64,000 bases of DNA from UBA4781 sp963674975 (GCA_963674975.1 OY771913.1:186001-250000), one strand, 5' to 3'. Counted from the stretch's first letter, positions 40,934 to 50,758 are shown. The notes: generated by a model from the letters alone, not told the origin. Program-made: numbers and translations.

Positions 40934-41791
40934 ATGCCTCTTAGTATTTATTTCGATTGCTATCCCTGCCTGCTGCGTCAGGTACTGCATGTGGTACGTT
41001 ATTTAGGACTGGATGAAGGAACTACCCAAGAGCTTATGAATCAAGCCATGGAGAAACTGATCCATATAAACGGAAATCTTACTTCTGCAGAGATTGCAGC
41101 AGAAATTCATCAAAGCGTCAGTAAAAAGATTGGTAAAAAAGATCCCTATGCCGAATTGAAAAAGATAAGCTTCGAAAATGCGATGCAGTTTTATGATTTT
41201 GGAAAAGAAAAAATCCTGGCATCTCCTGATCCTCTCGAAACGGCTGTTAAACTATGCACGGCAGGGAATATCATAGATTTTGGACCCGGCTCAAAATTTG
41301 ATCTGGAAGCAACTATCGATCAGGTACTGAGCACACCGTTCGAACATTTCGATTATGCAGTGTTCAAGGAAATATTGGGAAAAGCAAAGCGGATCCTCTT
41401 TTTAGCGGATAATGCGGGAGAAACCGTATTTGATAAATTACTGATCGAACAAATTAAAAAGCCATTGGAATATGTTGTAAAAAGCGAGCCGATCATGAAC
41501 GATGCCCTGCGTGAAGATGCCGAAATGACCGAATTTCCCGATTATGTGACCATCATCGAAAATGGGTCGGGTATTCAAGGGACGGTTCTTCCTCATTGCT
41601 CAGAAGAATTCAAGAAGAAATATGAAATGGCAGACATGATCATTGCCAAGGGAATGGCAAACTTTGAAACCCTGCCAAAAGCAGGGGAGCGGGCATTCTT
41701 TTTACTGAAGATCAAGTGCCAGACGATCGCAAACTTATCAGGTATTCCATTCGAAAGTTATGTGTTGAAACGGGGCGGGCTGTTTTTTTAA
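40934..41791 (+). CDS. DUF89/ARMT1-like phosphatase domain protein
   Basis: A 285-residue protein. The N-terminal CxxC is in FDCYPCLLRQVLHVV and the metal site motif is LADNAGETVFDKLLIEQI. Later motifs are KSEPIMNDALREDAEM and IIAKGMANFETLP. This is the DUF89 family of metal-dependent phosphatases that dephosphorylate damaged phosphometabolites such as fructose-1-phosphate-type sugars. It precedes the HAD phosphatase gene by about 23 bases; both could clean up sugar phosphates. Confidence 0.85.
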   Translation: MPLSIYFDCYPCLLRQVLHVVRYLGLDEGTTQELMNQAMEKLIHINGNLTSAEIAAEIHQSVSKKIGKKDPYAELKKISFENAMQFYDFGKEKILASPDPLETAVKLCTAGNIIDFGPGSKFDLEATIDQVLSTPFEHFDYAVFKEILGKAKRILFLADNAGETVFDKLLIEQIKKPLEYVVKSEPIMNDALREDAEMTEFPDYVTIIENGSGIQGTVLPHCSEEFKKKYEMADMIIAKGMANFETLPKAGERAFFLLKIKCQTIANLSGIPFESYVLKRGGLFF

Positions 41792-41814
41792 TTAGAGGAG
41801 GAAAAATAAAGAAA

Positions 41815-42639
41815 ATGGATGAGAAAGAGTATAAATTCCTGGATGAGATCGAAGTCTGGATATTGGATATGGATGGAACGATCTTTCTGGATGATGCCCT
41901 GATCGAAGGAGCAAAAGAATTCATAGAATCCTTACGACAGAAAGGAAAGCGCTTTCTTTTCCTGACCAATAATTCATCAAACAGCTGCCAGGCGTATGTA
42001 CGGAAACTACAGAGTCTTGGATTGAAAACTATTACGGAAAAGGATATTTATACTTCCGGGCAGGCAGCTATCCAGTACATCAAAAAGCATCATCCGAATA
42101 AAACAGCTTTTTTACTTGGAACACCAGAACTGGAGGAAGAATTTATACGCTCCGGGATCCAGCTCTCTGATGAATCGAATATCGTAGTCATCGGATTTGA
42201 TACAAGCATTACCTATCAGAAATTATGGAAGGTATGCGATCTGGTCAGAAAGGGGCTGCCCTATATTGCCACCCATCCTGATCTGAATTGTCCAACAAAA
42301 ACCGGATTTAAACCTGATATTGGTGCGATCATTGCATTCATCAAAGCATCTACGGGAAGGGAACCGGATGCGGTCATTGGAAAACCCAATCGATATATTC
42401 TTCAAATGATCAGTGAAAAATGGGATACCCCTTTTTCAAAAATGGTGATGATAGGCGATCGACTTTATACAGATATTGCCATGGGAAAAGAAGGAATAAA
42501 AACAGTGCTGGTTCTCAGCGGTGAATCTAAAGAAGAGGACCTCAAAAACAGCAGCTTTCATCCAGATCTGGTCGTTTCATCGGTGAAAAAAATTGCTGAA
42601 TATTTACAATCTGATATTCATTACAATCAATCAAAATAA
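41815..42639 (+). CDS. HAD-superfamily (IIA) hydrolase
   Basis: About 274 residues from ATG 41815, which has AGAGGAGGAAAA upstream. The frame is open to 41716 but would overlap the DUF89 gene. The nucleophile motif is WILDMDGTIFLDDAL, the Thr/Ser motif is FLTNNSSNS, the lysine region is VIGKPNRYIL and the acidic motif is VMIGDRLYTDIAMG. This is the NagD/phosphoglycolate-phosphatase-like IIA subfamily, which removes phosphate from small phosphometabolites. It likely works beside DUF89. Confidence 0.87.
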   Translation: MDEKEYKFLDEIEVWILDMDGTIFLDDALIEGAKEFIESLRQKGKRFLFLTNNSSNSCQAYVRKLQSLGLKTITEKDIYTSGQAAIQYIKKHHPNKTAFLLGTPELEEEFIRSGIQLSDESNIVVIGFDTSITYQKLWKVCDLVRKGLPYIATHPDLNCPTKTGFKPDIGAIIAFIKASTGREPDAVIGKPNRYILQMISEKWDTPFSKMVMIGDRLYTDIAMGKEGIKTVLVLSGESKEEDLKNSSFHPDLVVSSVKKIAEYLQSDIHYNQSK

Positions 42640-42648
42640 AATTAATGA

Positions 42649-42678
42649 TGGACAAACGTGAAAAACCCGTGCTAGAAT
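42649..42678 (+). promoter_or_regulatory. Promoter of the cold-shock protein gene
   Basis: TGGACA (42649-42654), an 18-base spacer and TAGAAT (42673-42678) lie about 90 bases before the coding start. This leaves the long 5' leader usual for csp genes. Confidence 0.5.
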
Positions 42679-42766
42679 TAATTGCTTGAAATAGTAGTTC
42701 TAGAAAGAAAGATAAGTCTTTTAATTTGGAACTTGTTCAAGAATACTTAGAAAGGAGTTCCAAAAT

Positions 42767-42976
42767 ATGTCCGAAAAAGAACAGGGTACCGTGAAATGGT
42801 TCAATGGATCAAAAGGATATGGATTCATCGAACGGGATTCCGGTGAAGATGTATTCGTACATTACACTTCTATTCAGCAAGATGGATATCGTACCCTTAC
42901 CGAAGGACAACGTGTTGAGTTCGTAGTAACTCAAGGCGAAAAAGGTCCCCAGGCGCAGGAAGTTATCATTCTTTAA
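42767..42976 (+). CDS. Cold-shock-domain protein (CspA family)
   Basis: A 69-residue protein. It starts with GTVKWFNGSKGYGFIERD (RNP1) and continues with DVFVHYTSIQ (RNP2), matching bacterial cold-shock proteins in length and motifs. These bind single-stranded RNA and act as RNA chaperones in the cytoplasm. An AAAGGAG ribosome site lies upstream. A strong intrinsic terminator follows at 43005. Confidence 0.95.
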   Translation: MSEKEQGTVKWFNGSKGYGFIERDSGEDVFVHYTSIQQDGYRTLTEGQRVEFVVTQGEKGPQAQEVIIL

Positions 42977-43004
42977 ACTGAAATCTAAAATTGACGAATA
43001 ACAG

Positions 43005-43034
43005 AAAAGAGCGGAAGTCGGATTCCGCTCTTTT
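43005..43034 (+). terminator. Intrinsic terminator of the csp gene
   Basis: AAAAGAGCGGAA (43005-43016) and TTCCGCTCTTTT (43023-43034) form a perfect 12-bp stem and T-tail. It can also terminate the convergent tRNA-Gly. Confidence 0.88.
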
Positions 43035-43043
43035 TATATTGAG

Positions 43044-43115
43044 AGCGGGCGATGGGGCTCGAACCCACAACCTTCTGCTTGGGAAGCAGACATTCTACCA
43101 TTGAACTACACCCGC
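43044..43115 (-). tRNA. tRNA-Gly (anticodon CCC)
   Basis: On the minus strand GCGGGTG...CGCCCGC forms the acceptor stem. The anticodon arm TCTGC-TTCCCAA-GCAGA gives CCC, and the T-arm is GTGGG-TTCGAGC-CCCAT. It is 72 nt long with a T discriminator. The 3' CCA is not encoded. Confidence 0.92.
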
Positions 43116-43218
43116 AACACATGCATTATAACGAGCGGTGAAAACTCTGTCAATAGAATGGCAATATATATGATAAATATGATAATATATATAGAAATAA
43201 TACAGGACAGGTGTAAAT

Positions 43219-44631
43219 ATGAAAGAATATGATGTGGTTGTTATTGGAGCAGGTCCGTCAGGACAATCCTGTGCTGTGCGTACAGCTCAACTGGGTGCGA
43301 AAGTCGCCATCGTTGAAAGGGACTATATCGGCGGCATTTGTACAAATTGGGGCTGCACACCAAGTAAGTCCATGATCGAATCAGCCAAAATCGTGCAAAC
43401 CATAAAAGAAAGCAGTAAGTATGGCGTAAATGTTGATACTTTTACCGTCGATTTTCCTGCAGTAGCCAGAAGAAGAGATATGGTTATCGAAACAGTAAGA
43501 GAAGAGATTCGCGATCTGCTTGAACATCATTTAGTAGATATTTATTATGGACAGGCAGAACCACAGAAAGATCGAACCATCATTATCCGCGAAGGGAAAC
43601 TGGATAAAGATGGAGAAACAATGCATTTTACAGGAAAGACTGAGATGATTCATGGCAAGAATATTGTTTTTGCCACCGGTTCTCAACCGCTTGATCTGCC
43701 AACATTCAATAAACAAAATCCAATGATTGTCAGCAGCAATCGGTTGATCTCTATCCGTGAACTGCCTGAGACATTGACCATTATCGGTGGGGGCGTGATC
43801 GGGCTGGAATTTGCAACGATTTTCTCAAATCTTGGAAGCAAAGTAATCATCATTGAATTCCTGGATCGGGTTGCCGCCGGAATGGATGCAGATATTTCGG
43901 AAGCGATCACAACGATACTCAAGAAAAAAGGTGTGGAAATCTATACCGGACATGAAGTGATATCGGCGGATAATGGAATTGTCCAATTCAAAGAAAGAAA
44001 AAGTGGAAAAATAAAAAACGTCAATTCTGATCTGGTGCTGGTTGCCATCGGGAGAAAACCGGTTATCCTTAACGACGCATTAGATAATCTAGAAATAAAG
44101 TATACGAAAAAAGGTATAACCGTAGATGATTTTATGCTGACCAATCAACCAGGTGTTTGGGCGGTAGGAGATGCCACCGGGAAATCGATCCTGGCGCATG
44201 CAGGTATTCAGCAAGGGATCATCTGCGGTGAAAACATCATGGTAGAGAAAAAGAAGTACCGGAAAATGGATTACAGTGTGATCCCTGCGGTGATCTATTC
44301 GATCCCTGAAGTAGCGGTAGTAGGAACGGTTCCCGTAGAAACAGATGGAATAAAAATAGTAAAAGTACCTTTCTCGATAAACCTCAGAGCGAATATCGAG
44401 GATTATAAAGAGGGATTTGTCAAATTATGGATAGCTGATGGAAAACTGGCAGCGGTGCAGATGATCGGGCATAATGTGTCGGAGATCATTCAAGAGTTCG
44501 CGAATATGATCGCATTCAATACCTCCATCGAAGAGGCGGCATCTGTCATTCACGCTCATCCATCTTATGCCGAAATAGCCCGCCTGGCTTTTAATTACTC
44601 GTTAGGGAAAGCTGTTGATTTTTATCTATAA
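43219..44631 (+). CDS. Dihydrolipoyl-dehydrogenase-family FAD/NAD disulfide oxidoreductase
   Basis: A 470-residue flavoprotein. The FAD motif is VVVIGAGPSGQS at residues 7-18 and the redox cysteine pair is Cys41/Cys46 in GGICTNWGCTPSKSM. The NAD motif is IIGGGVIGLEFA near residue 190, and the C-terminal dimer domain has IHAHPSYAEIA, with the catalytic histidine pattern HxxPx. It could be a lipoamide dehydrogenase or a related mercuric-reductase-like enzyme. No 2-oxoacid dehydrogenase genes are nearby, so the partner is unknown. Confidence 0.87.
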   Translation: MKEYDVVVIGAGPSGQSCAVRTAQLGAKVAIVERDYIGGICTNWGCTPSKSMIESAKIVQTIKESSKYGVNVDTFTVDFPAVARRRDMVIETVREEIRDLLEHHLVDIYYGQAEPQKDRTIIIREGKLDKDGETMHFTGKTEMIHGKNIVFATGSQPLDLPTFNKQNPMIVSSNRLISIRELPETLTIIGGGVIGLEFATIFSNLGSKVIIIEFLDRVAAGMDADISEAITTILKKKGVEIYTGHEVISADNGIVQFKERKSGKIKNVNSDLVLVAIGRKPVILNDALDNLEIKYTKKGITVDDFMLTNQPGVWAVGDATGKSILAHAGIQQGIICGENIMVEKKKYRKMDYSVIPAVIYSIPEVAVVGTVPVETDGIKIVKVPFSINLRANIEDYKEGFVKLWIADGKLAAVQMIGHNVSEIIQEFANMIAFNTSIEEAASVIHAHPSYAEIARLAFNYSLGKAVDFYL

Positions 44632-44680
44632 AAACTAAATTTTTCACCATTCCCAAGGCGGATGGCAAATAGTGGTATCA

Positions 44681-44689
44681 TGTTATAAT
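44681..44689 (+). promoter_or_regulatory. Extended -10 promoter of the mreB operon
   Basis: TGTTATAAT is an extended -10 (TGn plus TATAAT at 44684-44689), about 54 bases upstream of mreB. No good -35 was found, as is usual for extended -10 promoters. Confidence 0.5.
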
Positions 44690-44742
44690 ATTGCCCGATT
44701 TTGTTGGTAGAAAAAGGATAACTTTTACCACAGGAGTCTCGT

Positions 44743-45807
44743 TTGGTTGCAAATCCATTTAATTGGCTATTAGGCTTATTCTCTCTTGATCTCGGTATAG
44801 ACCTGGGTACCGCAAATACACTGATCTATGTACGAGGGAAAGGGATCATTGTTCAGGAACCGTCATGGGTAGCCATTGAAAAGCGCACAAGGCGACCTGT
44901 TGCAATTGGAACACAGGCAAAACAAATGGTGGGACGTACCCCGAACAACATCATCACCATCCGACCCATACGTGATGGTGTGATATCTGAATTTGAAATA
45001 ACGCAGGCAATGTTGGCGTATTTCATCGGACGCGTTCACCAGCAGGCTATTGTACCCATGCCGCGACCGCGTGTGGTAATTGGTATTCCCACAGGCGCTA
45101 CCGAGGTTGAAAAAAGAGCAGTATTTGATGCAACTATGGCGGCGGGAGCGCGTGAGGTGTATCTGATCGATGAACCTATTGCAGCGAGCATTGGAGCCGG
45201 ATTACCCTTATCGGATGTATCCGGCAGCATGATCGTTGATATCGGAGGCGGGACATCTGAAATCGCCATCAATTCAATGGGTGGAATTGTGGTATCCCGA
45301 TCACTGCGTGTGGCAGGGGATGAGATGGATCAGGATATCATTGATTATGTGCGGAATAAATACAGCCTGTTTATCGGTGAGCGTATGGCGGAACAGGTTA
45401 AATGGGAAATTGGTTCTGCTTTTCCATTTGAAACGGAAAAAACAATGCAGGTACGCGGACGCAATTTAATCACGGGGCTGCCTGAATCCATCGAAATATC
45501 TTCTATCGAGATACGTGATGCTTTGAATAATTCTATACAGGTTATCATCGATACGATTAAAAATGCACTGGACGAAGTTCCACCAGAATTAAGTTCTGAT
45601 CTGCTGGATACGGGAATCTGCCTGGCAGGGGGAGGATCCATGCTGCATGGTATGGTCCAGCGGTTAACTGATGAGTTGAAAATGCGCATATGGCTGGCAG
45701 ATGATCCCATGACGTGTGTTGCACGGGGAGCAGGCATTGTGCTTGAGGATCTGGATAGGTTTAAGCATTTTCTCACCGATGTTGACGTCAACAGGCAGAA
45801 TATGTAG
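44743..45807 (+). CDS. mreB: Rod shape-determining protein MreB
   Basis: A 354-residue actin-like protein. The likely start is a TTG preceded by CAGGAG, giving MVANPFNWLLGLF. Phosphate-binding loops are DLGIDLGTANTLIYV near the N-terminus and IVDIGGGTSEIAI near residue 165, and the adenosine loop is ICLAGGGSMLHGM near residue 290. MreB filaments at the membrane guide lateral wall synthesis with MreC, MreD, RodA and PBP2, all encoded downstream. The N-terminal hydrophobic stretch fits direct membrane binding. Confidence 0.95.
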   Translation: MVANPFNWLLGLFSLDLGIDLGTANTLIYVRGKGIIVQEPSWVAIEKRTRRPVAIGTQAKQMVGRTPNNIITIRPIRDGVISEFEITQAMLAYFIGRVHQQAIVPMPRPRVVIGIPTGATEVEKRAVFDATMAAGAREVYLIDEPIAASIGAGLPLSDVSGSMIVDIGGGTSEIAINSMGGIVVSRSLRVAGDEMDQDIIDYVRNKYSLFIGERMAEQVKWEIGSAFPFETEKTMQVRGRNLITGLPESIEISSIEIRDALNNSIQVIIDTIKNALDEVPPELSSDLLDTGICLAGGGSMLHGMVQRLTDELKMRIWLADDPMTCVARGAGIVLEDLDRFKHFLTDVDVNRQNM

Positions 45808-45848
45808 TTTGCTATTATTCCTTGAATTATTAAAAAACGAGAATAAAA

Positions 45849-46685
45849 ATGCGTTTTAAAAATTCGCGCACTTTACGAACAATAGTAACAGGTTTGGTAA
45901 TCATGGGTGTTATATTACTGGCATTCAGCGGTATATTACGACCGGTGCTGGGTGCTATAATGGACCCATTCGTGAAAATACAGGGGTGGATATCAAACCA
46001 GTTCATGGCAATCTATGATTTCTTTACACTGCCACGAGATGTGACGGACCTAATGGCAGAAAACTCTGAATTGAAAAATGAGGTATCCCAACTACAGAGC
46101 CAGATCATAGAACTGCAGGAGCAGCTCAGTGAAGCAGATATTCTCTATGCTCTGCTTGATTTTGCCAGAGCCAAGCCGGAAAATACTTACATTGCAGCCT
46201 CTGTGATCGGTCGAGATTCGAATCCCTTTATGCATTACCTGATCATCGATCACGGTTCTGATGACGGCATTCGCTACGGTATGCCGGTAGTAACACAGCA
46301 GGGTTTGGTGGGCAAGATCGATGCGGTTACAGCCAGTGCTGCACGCATTCAATTGATCAATGATCCAGATTCCAATATCAATATAAGAATGCAATCACTG
46401 GATAAGGAAGCACAGCTGGTTGGTTCGATCACCGGCGATATGCAGCTGACCATGATCCCATCGGATGTGGAACTGCAGGCTGGTGAAATTCTACTGACTT
46501 CCGGTTTAGGTGGAAATTACCCATCTGACATTGTTGTTGGACAGGTCGTGAATGTGCAGAAAAAGGAAAGTGATATTTTTCAAACAGCAAATGTAGATTC
46601 GACTATCGATTTTTCAACACTGCGAGCTGTGCTGGTGATCACAAACTTCAGTGCGATCGATATTGATCTATTGACTGGTGAGTAA
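45849..46685 (+). CDS. mreC: Rod shape-determining protein MreC
   Basis: A 278-residue protein. One transmembrane helix near residues 12-34 (IVTGLVIMGVILLAFSG) is followed by a coiled coil (about 60-100, LMAENSELKNEVSQLQSQ). A beta-rich MreC core follows, with SVIGRDSNPFMHYLIIDHGSDDGI and GYTSG-type ITSG replaced by LLTSGLGGNYP. It links MreB to the peptidoglycan synthases outside the membrane. It overlaps nothing and is 41 bases after mreB. Confidence 0.9.
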   Translation: MRFKNSRTLRTIVTGLVIMGVILLAFSGILRPVLGAIMDPFVKIQGWISNQFMAIYDFFTLPRDVTDLMAENSELKNEVSQLQSQIIELQEQLSEADILYALLDFARAKPENTYIAASVIGRDSNPFMHYLIIDHGSDDGIRYGMPVVTQQGLVGKIDAVTASAARIQLINDPDSNINIRMQSLDKEAQLVGSITGDMQLTMIPSDVELQAGEILLTSGLGGNYPSDIVVGQVVNVQKKESDIFQTANVDSTIDFSTLRAVLVITNFSAIDIDLLTGE

Positions 46686-46696
46686 GGAAAGAGACC

Positions 46697-47197
46697 ATGG
46701 ATATTGTAGTTTCATCCGTTCTGGTGCTTATCTTTACTTCTCTCCAATTAAGTGTGGTAAGCAGACTTCCAATCGGAAATGGAATGGCAGATATTGTCCT
46801 ACTGCTGTTGATCGTCTGGTGTCTGCATCCACAGGCGAAGAAATTTTATATTCCGACTCTATTAGCCGGGTGGATCATCACTTTCATTTCTTCAGTTCCC
46901 ATACCTGCAGTTTTTATCAGTTATTTTCTGGCTGCGATATTAACGCGGTTACTCATCAACCGCTTATGGGAAATGCCATTATTTTCGATGTTGATCATTA
47001 CCATCACTGCAACTTTTGCACAACATATCATCTATATCATTGCTATGCAATTTCAGGGTTCAGCTATCCCATTTATCGAAGGGCTGCGGGAAATTACACT
47101 TCCAAGCGTATTCATTAATATCATTTTTTCATTCCCAATCTACTTAATTGTGCGTGATGCCCAGAAATTCGTGTATCAAGAGATAGAAAATGAATAA
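46697..47197 (+). CDS. mreD: Rod shape-determining protein MreD
   Basis: A 166-residue membrane protein with five hydrophobic helices, including SSVLVLIFTSLQLSVV and GMADIVLLLLIVWCLHP, matching MreD in size and topology. It is part of the elongation complex, but its sequence is poorly conserved. Assignment rests mainly on topology and place between mreC and the PBP2 gene, which it overlaps by eight bases. Confidence 0.85.
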   Translation: MDIVVSSVLVLIFTSLQLSVVSRLPIGNGMADIVLLLLIVWCLHPQAKKFYIPTLLAGWIITFISSVPIPAVFISYFLAAILTRLLINRLWEMPLFSMLIITITATFAQHIIYIIAMQFQGSAIPFIEGLREITLPSVFINIIFSFPIYLIVRDAQKFVYQEIENE

Positions 47198-49250
47198 AGT
47201 ATTTAAACAATTCGGCAGCTGGAACAATTGGCGTATTCGTATCCTGTATATCATCATCCTGTTGATCTTTGGGTTTTATGGATTCCGATTGTTCAATATG
47301 CAGGTCATCGATTATCAAGATTATAAAGATCAGGCAGATGAAAATAGGATCACCAATATCAGCCTGCAAACAGAAAGAGGGATCATTTACGATCGAAACG
47401 GGATCGTACTGGCAGAAAATGCGGCATCATATAACATCGTAATAACACCGGCTGATCTACCGGCAGATAAAGGCGCAACACAGGAGATCTATCGAGAGCT
47501 TTCCAAAGTGATCGGCATTCCAGTTTCAACCGGCGAACTCACTGATGAGGTCGTTACGACGTTTTCACCGTGTAATACAGACCTGGGAATCACCCAGATT
47601 GTTGAAATTGCCGTTACAAATGCTCCTTATACACCCATGAAGATTGTTTGCGATGTCGATAAAGAAATCGCCATGCTGGTTGAATCGAAATCCGATGAAT
47701 GGCAGGGTGTCACAGTCGAAGTCGAACCTATTAGAGATTATCCGACTGGAGAATTAACTGCGGAGATCATCGGATTCCTTGGACCAATTCCAGAATCAAT
47801 GGAAGAATATTATACAGGTCTCGGATTTGTAGCAGGACGAGATAAGGTTGGCTACGCAGGTATCGAATCGACCATGCAGGATATTCTAGCAGGGAAAAAT
47901 GGGCTGCGTGTTGTTGAAGAAGATGTTGGTGGAAAAGTCATCCGTGATGTGGAGCCGCCTGTTGAAGCAGAGCCGGGGATGAATATCATGCTGACTATTG
48001 ACACCCGCCTGCAGGAAGCCGCAGAGGCTGCCCTGGTAGGAAATATTAATTGGTGGAACCGCTGGTTCAATGATGTACGTTTTACCAATGGTGTGATCAT
48101 TGCCATGAATCCAAAGACGGGTGAGATCCTGGCACTGGTTTCTTATCCGAAATATGAGAACAACCGCATGACGCGGTTTATTCCAGCCTATTATTACCAA
48201 CAGTTGAGTGCTGATCCCAATCGACCGCTTTTCAATCACGCCATCTCGGCAGAACACCCGCCCGGATCGGTATATAAGATCGTGACTGCGATCGGGGCGT
48301 TGAATGAAGGTGTGGTAACCCCTTATCAGAGTCTGATCACGCCATATTCGATCTTCATTACTGAAAAATATGCTGACAACGAAACAGGCACCGAGCGCGA
48401 ATTTGTGGATTGGAAAGAGGGCGGGCACGGACAGGCTAATTACTTTAAAGGATTATCAAGTTCTGTGGATGTCTATTTCTACAAAATCAGCGGTGGTTAC
48501 GAGAATGAAGTACCAGAAGGACTTGGTATATGGCGCATGAGCGAATATGCCAAAGCGCTGGGTTATGGAGCGGTGACAGGTATCGAACTTCCGGGTGAGT
48601 CGGAAGGGCTGGTACCGACACCTACCTGGAAACGTATTAACTTGAGTGAAGCCTGGTCAACCGGCGATACTTATATTGCCGGTATGGGGCAGGGATATGT
48701 ATTGGCGACTCCATTGCAGATCCTCGTATCCTATGCGATTGTTGCAAATGACGGAGTATACATGAAACCTACCCTCATCAGGGAGATCACCGATGCTGAC
48801 GGCAATGTGGTGCAGGAATTTTCTCCAACCGAGGTATGGGATGTAACAAAAGATCCTCTGATCAATGTCTTCGATGAAAATTTTGTTCCAACAGGAGAAC
48901 TAAAAACCATTGATCCCTCGGTGATTGCAGACACGCAGCAGGCGCTGCGAATGACGGTCACTGAAGGGACTGCATTGAGCATCTTTGAGGGATTCGAAAT
49001 TCCTACATCGGGAAAAACAGGGACAGCAGAATACTGCGATAACATTGCCCAGGAAAAAGGTTTATGCGGAAGCGGAAACTGGCCGGCTCATGCCTGGTAT
49101 GTGGGATATGCTCCCAGCGATGACCCCGAAGTTGTTGTGATCGCTTTTGTGTATAACGGCACCGAAGGTTCCAGCGTGGCAGCTCCAATTGTGCGAGAAT
49201 TCTTTGAAGCGTATTTTGCACTGAAGGAGATTGATGAAGGAAACCAGTAA
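47190..49250 (+). CDS. mrdA: Penicillin-binding protein 2 (class B transpeptidase)
   Basis: A 686-residue protein. One N-terminal helix (IRILYIIILLIFGFYGF) is followed by the PBP dimer domain (ETERGIIYDRNGIVLAEN-type TERGIIYDRNG) and the transpeptidase domain. Its active-site motifs are SxxK (Ser360/Lys363 in HPPGSVYKIV), SxN-like LSSSVDVYFYK and KTG (609-611 in SGKTGTAEY). It crosslinks lateral wall peptidoglycan with RodA. The SxN motif reads S-S-V rather than S-x-N. It overlaps minC by 20 bases. Confidence 0.92.
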   Translation: MNKVFKQFGSWNNWRIRILYIIILLIFGFYGFRLFNMQVIDYQDYKDQADENRITNISLQTERGIIYDRNGIVLAENAASYNIVITPADLPADKGATQEIYRELSKVIGIPVSTGELTDEVVTTFSPCNTDLGITQIVEIAVTNAPYTPMKIVCDVDKEIAMLVESKSDEWQGVTVEVEPIRDYPTGELTAEIIGFLGPIPESMEEYYTGLGFVAGRDKVGYAGIESTMQDILAGKNGLRVVEEDVGGKVIRDVEPPVEAEPGMNIMLTIDTRLQEAAEAALVGNINWWNRWFNDVRFTNGVIIAMNPKTGEILALVSYPKYENNRMTRFIPAYYYQQLSADPNRPLFNHAISAEHPPGSVYKIVTAIGALNEGVVTPYQSLITPYSIFITEKYADNETGTEREFVDWKEGGHGQANYFKGLSSSVDVYFYKISGGYENEVPEGLGIWRMSEYAKALGYGAVTGIELPGESEGLVPTPTWKRINLSEAWSTGDTYIAGMGQGYVLATPLQILVSYAIVANDGVYMKPTLIREITDADGNVVQEFSPTEVWDVTKDPLINVFDENFVPTGELKTIDPSVIADTQQALRMTVTEGTALSIFEGFEIPTSGKTGTAEYCDNIAQEKGLCGSGNWPAHAWYVGYAPSDDPEVVVIAFVYNGTEGSSVAAPIVREFFEAYFALKEIDEGNQ

Positions 49251-49935
49251 AGACAATACTAAAGATAAGAAAAAAAGAAAAGAATTTAGAATAAAAGGAA
49301 TACGCGATGTACTGATGATCACGATTGAAGAGGGGGAATGGAAAGATGAACTAGATGACCTGTTGGAATACATCAAAGAAAAGAAAGATTTCTTCGGCAG
49401 CGCAAAATTGGCTGCTGATGTTGGCGAAAGAAAATTAAAAGCAACGCAGATCGCAGATCTGCGAGATGGATTGGCAGAGCAGAAAATAAACCTGGTCGCT
49501 GTTTTCACAAGTTCGGCTCAAACGAAAAGTAATGCCAGATCTTTTGGATTGGAAACAGAGCCAGAAGCCATCAGGATAACAACAAAAAATAAAATGCAGA
49601 TATTACCGGATGGGGGAGAAAATGCGATCATCTATTCACATACCCTGCGATCGGGTACCAGCGTGAATTATTCAGGCAGTGTGATGGTGGTGGGTGATGT
49701 GAACCCCGGCGCGGAAATCATTGCAGGAGGAAGTGTGCTTGTTTGGGGCTGTATACGCGGGAAAGTGATCGCAGGATCTGACGGAGATGAAAACGCGGTG
49801 ATCTGTGCGCTTGAGGTAAAACCGCTAGAAATGCGCATAGCTAATAATGAAATAAAGAAAAATACAAAAATCAAAAATCCTGTTAAAATCAATTGCCAGA
49901 ATTCAGAATTGAACTACACTGTCTGGAAACAATAA
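49231..49935 (+). CDS. minC: Septum-site-determining protein MinC
   Basis: A 234-residue protein. A short basic N-terminal region (KDKKKRKEFRIKGIRD) is followed by an N-terminal domain and a C-terminal beta-helix dimer domain with RSGTSVNYSGSVMVVGDVNPGAEIIAGG (core VVGDVNPGAEI). MinC, recruited by MinD, blocks FtsZ polymerisation near the poles. The start overlaps the mrdA stop by 20 bases. MinD and MinE follow. Confidence 0.9.
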   Translation: MMKETSKDNTKDKKKRKEFRIKGIRDVLMITIEEGEWKDELDDLLEYIKEKKDFFGSAKLAADVGERKLKATQIADLRDGLAEQKINLVAVFTSSAQTKSNARSFGLETEPEAIRITTKNKMQILPDGGENAIIYSHTLRSGTSVNYSGSVMVVGDVNPGAEIIAGGSVLVWGCIRGKVIAGSDGDENAVICALEVKPLEMRIANNEIKKNTKIKNPVKINCQNSELNYTVWKQ

Positions 49936-49955
49936 TCAATTATTCAAGGAGAAGT

Positions 49956-50756
49956 ATGTCGGCTCATATCATTACCATTACATCAGGAAAAGGTGGCGTA
50001 GGAAAAACCACAGCAACGGCAAACATCAGCGTTGGGCTTGCCGAAATGGGAAAGAAAGTAACCTGTATTGACAGCGATATTGGTTTGAGAAACCTGGATG
50101 TAGTATTAGGATTGGAAAATAGGATTGTCTATGATCTGGTCGATGTTGTGGAAGGACGCTGCAAGGTAAACCAGGCAATGATTCGAGATAAACGATTTGA
50201 GAACTTATTCCTGATACCGGCTGCACAAACCCGAGATAAAAACGCGATCACTCCGAAAGAAATGGTGACTTTATGTGAAAGCATTCGGGAAGAGATGGAT
50301 TTTATTCTCATTGATTCCCCCGCAGGGATCGAAGGCGGTTTTAAGAATGCCATTGCACCGGCTGATGAAGCAATTGTCATTACCAACCCGGATGTATCTG
50401 CTGTAAGGGATGCAGATCGCATTATCGGATTGATCGAGGCTGCTGAAAAAGGTCCAGCGCGGCTCATTCTCAACCGGGTTAATCCCGAAATGGTAAAACG
50501 CGGTGATATGATGGAGTCGGATGATGTGCTTGAACTGTTAGCCATCAAACTGCTCGGAATTGTGCCGGATGATGATAATGTCCTCATCAGCACTAATAAA
50601 GGGCAGCCTGTTGTTCTTAATGAAAAATCTCGCGCCGGGCAGGCTTTTAAAAATATTGCCGAACGATTAAACGGTAAAGAGGTTCCCTTCCTTGATATCA
50701 ACGCCAAAGATGATTTCATGAAGCGTTTGTCGAGAGTTTTTGGTAAAGAAAACTAG
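49956..50756 (+). CDS. minD: Septum-site-determining protein MinD
   Basis: A 266-residue ParA-family ATPase. The start at 49956 has AAGGAGAAGT just before it; the frame extends to 49893 but would overlap minC. The deviant Walker A is SGKGGVGKTTATANI, Walker B-like DFILIDSPAGIEGGF, and the C-terminal membrane-targeting helix is DFMKRLSRVFGKEN. It binds membrane with ATP and positions MinC. MinE follows two bases later. Confidence 0.95.
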   Translation: MSAHIITITSGKGGVGKTTATANISVGLAEMGKKVTCIDSDIGLRNLDVVLGLENRIVYDLVDVVEGRCKVNQAMIRDKRFENLFLIPAAQTRDKNAITPKEMVTLCESIREEMDFILIDSPAGIEGGFKNAIAPADEAIVITNPDVSAVRDADRIIGLIEAAEKGPARLILNRVNPEMVKRGDMMESDDVLELLAIKLLGIVPDDDNVLISTNKGQPVVLNEKSRAGQAFKNIAERLNGKEVPFLDINAKDDFMKRLSRVFGKEN

Positions 50757-50758
50757 AT

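Noticed and set aside
50129..50719. A 196-codon minus-strand frame
   Set aside because: It overlaps minD entirely and has no recognisable motifs.
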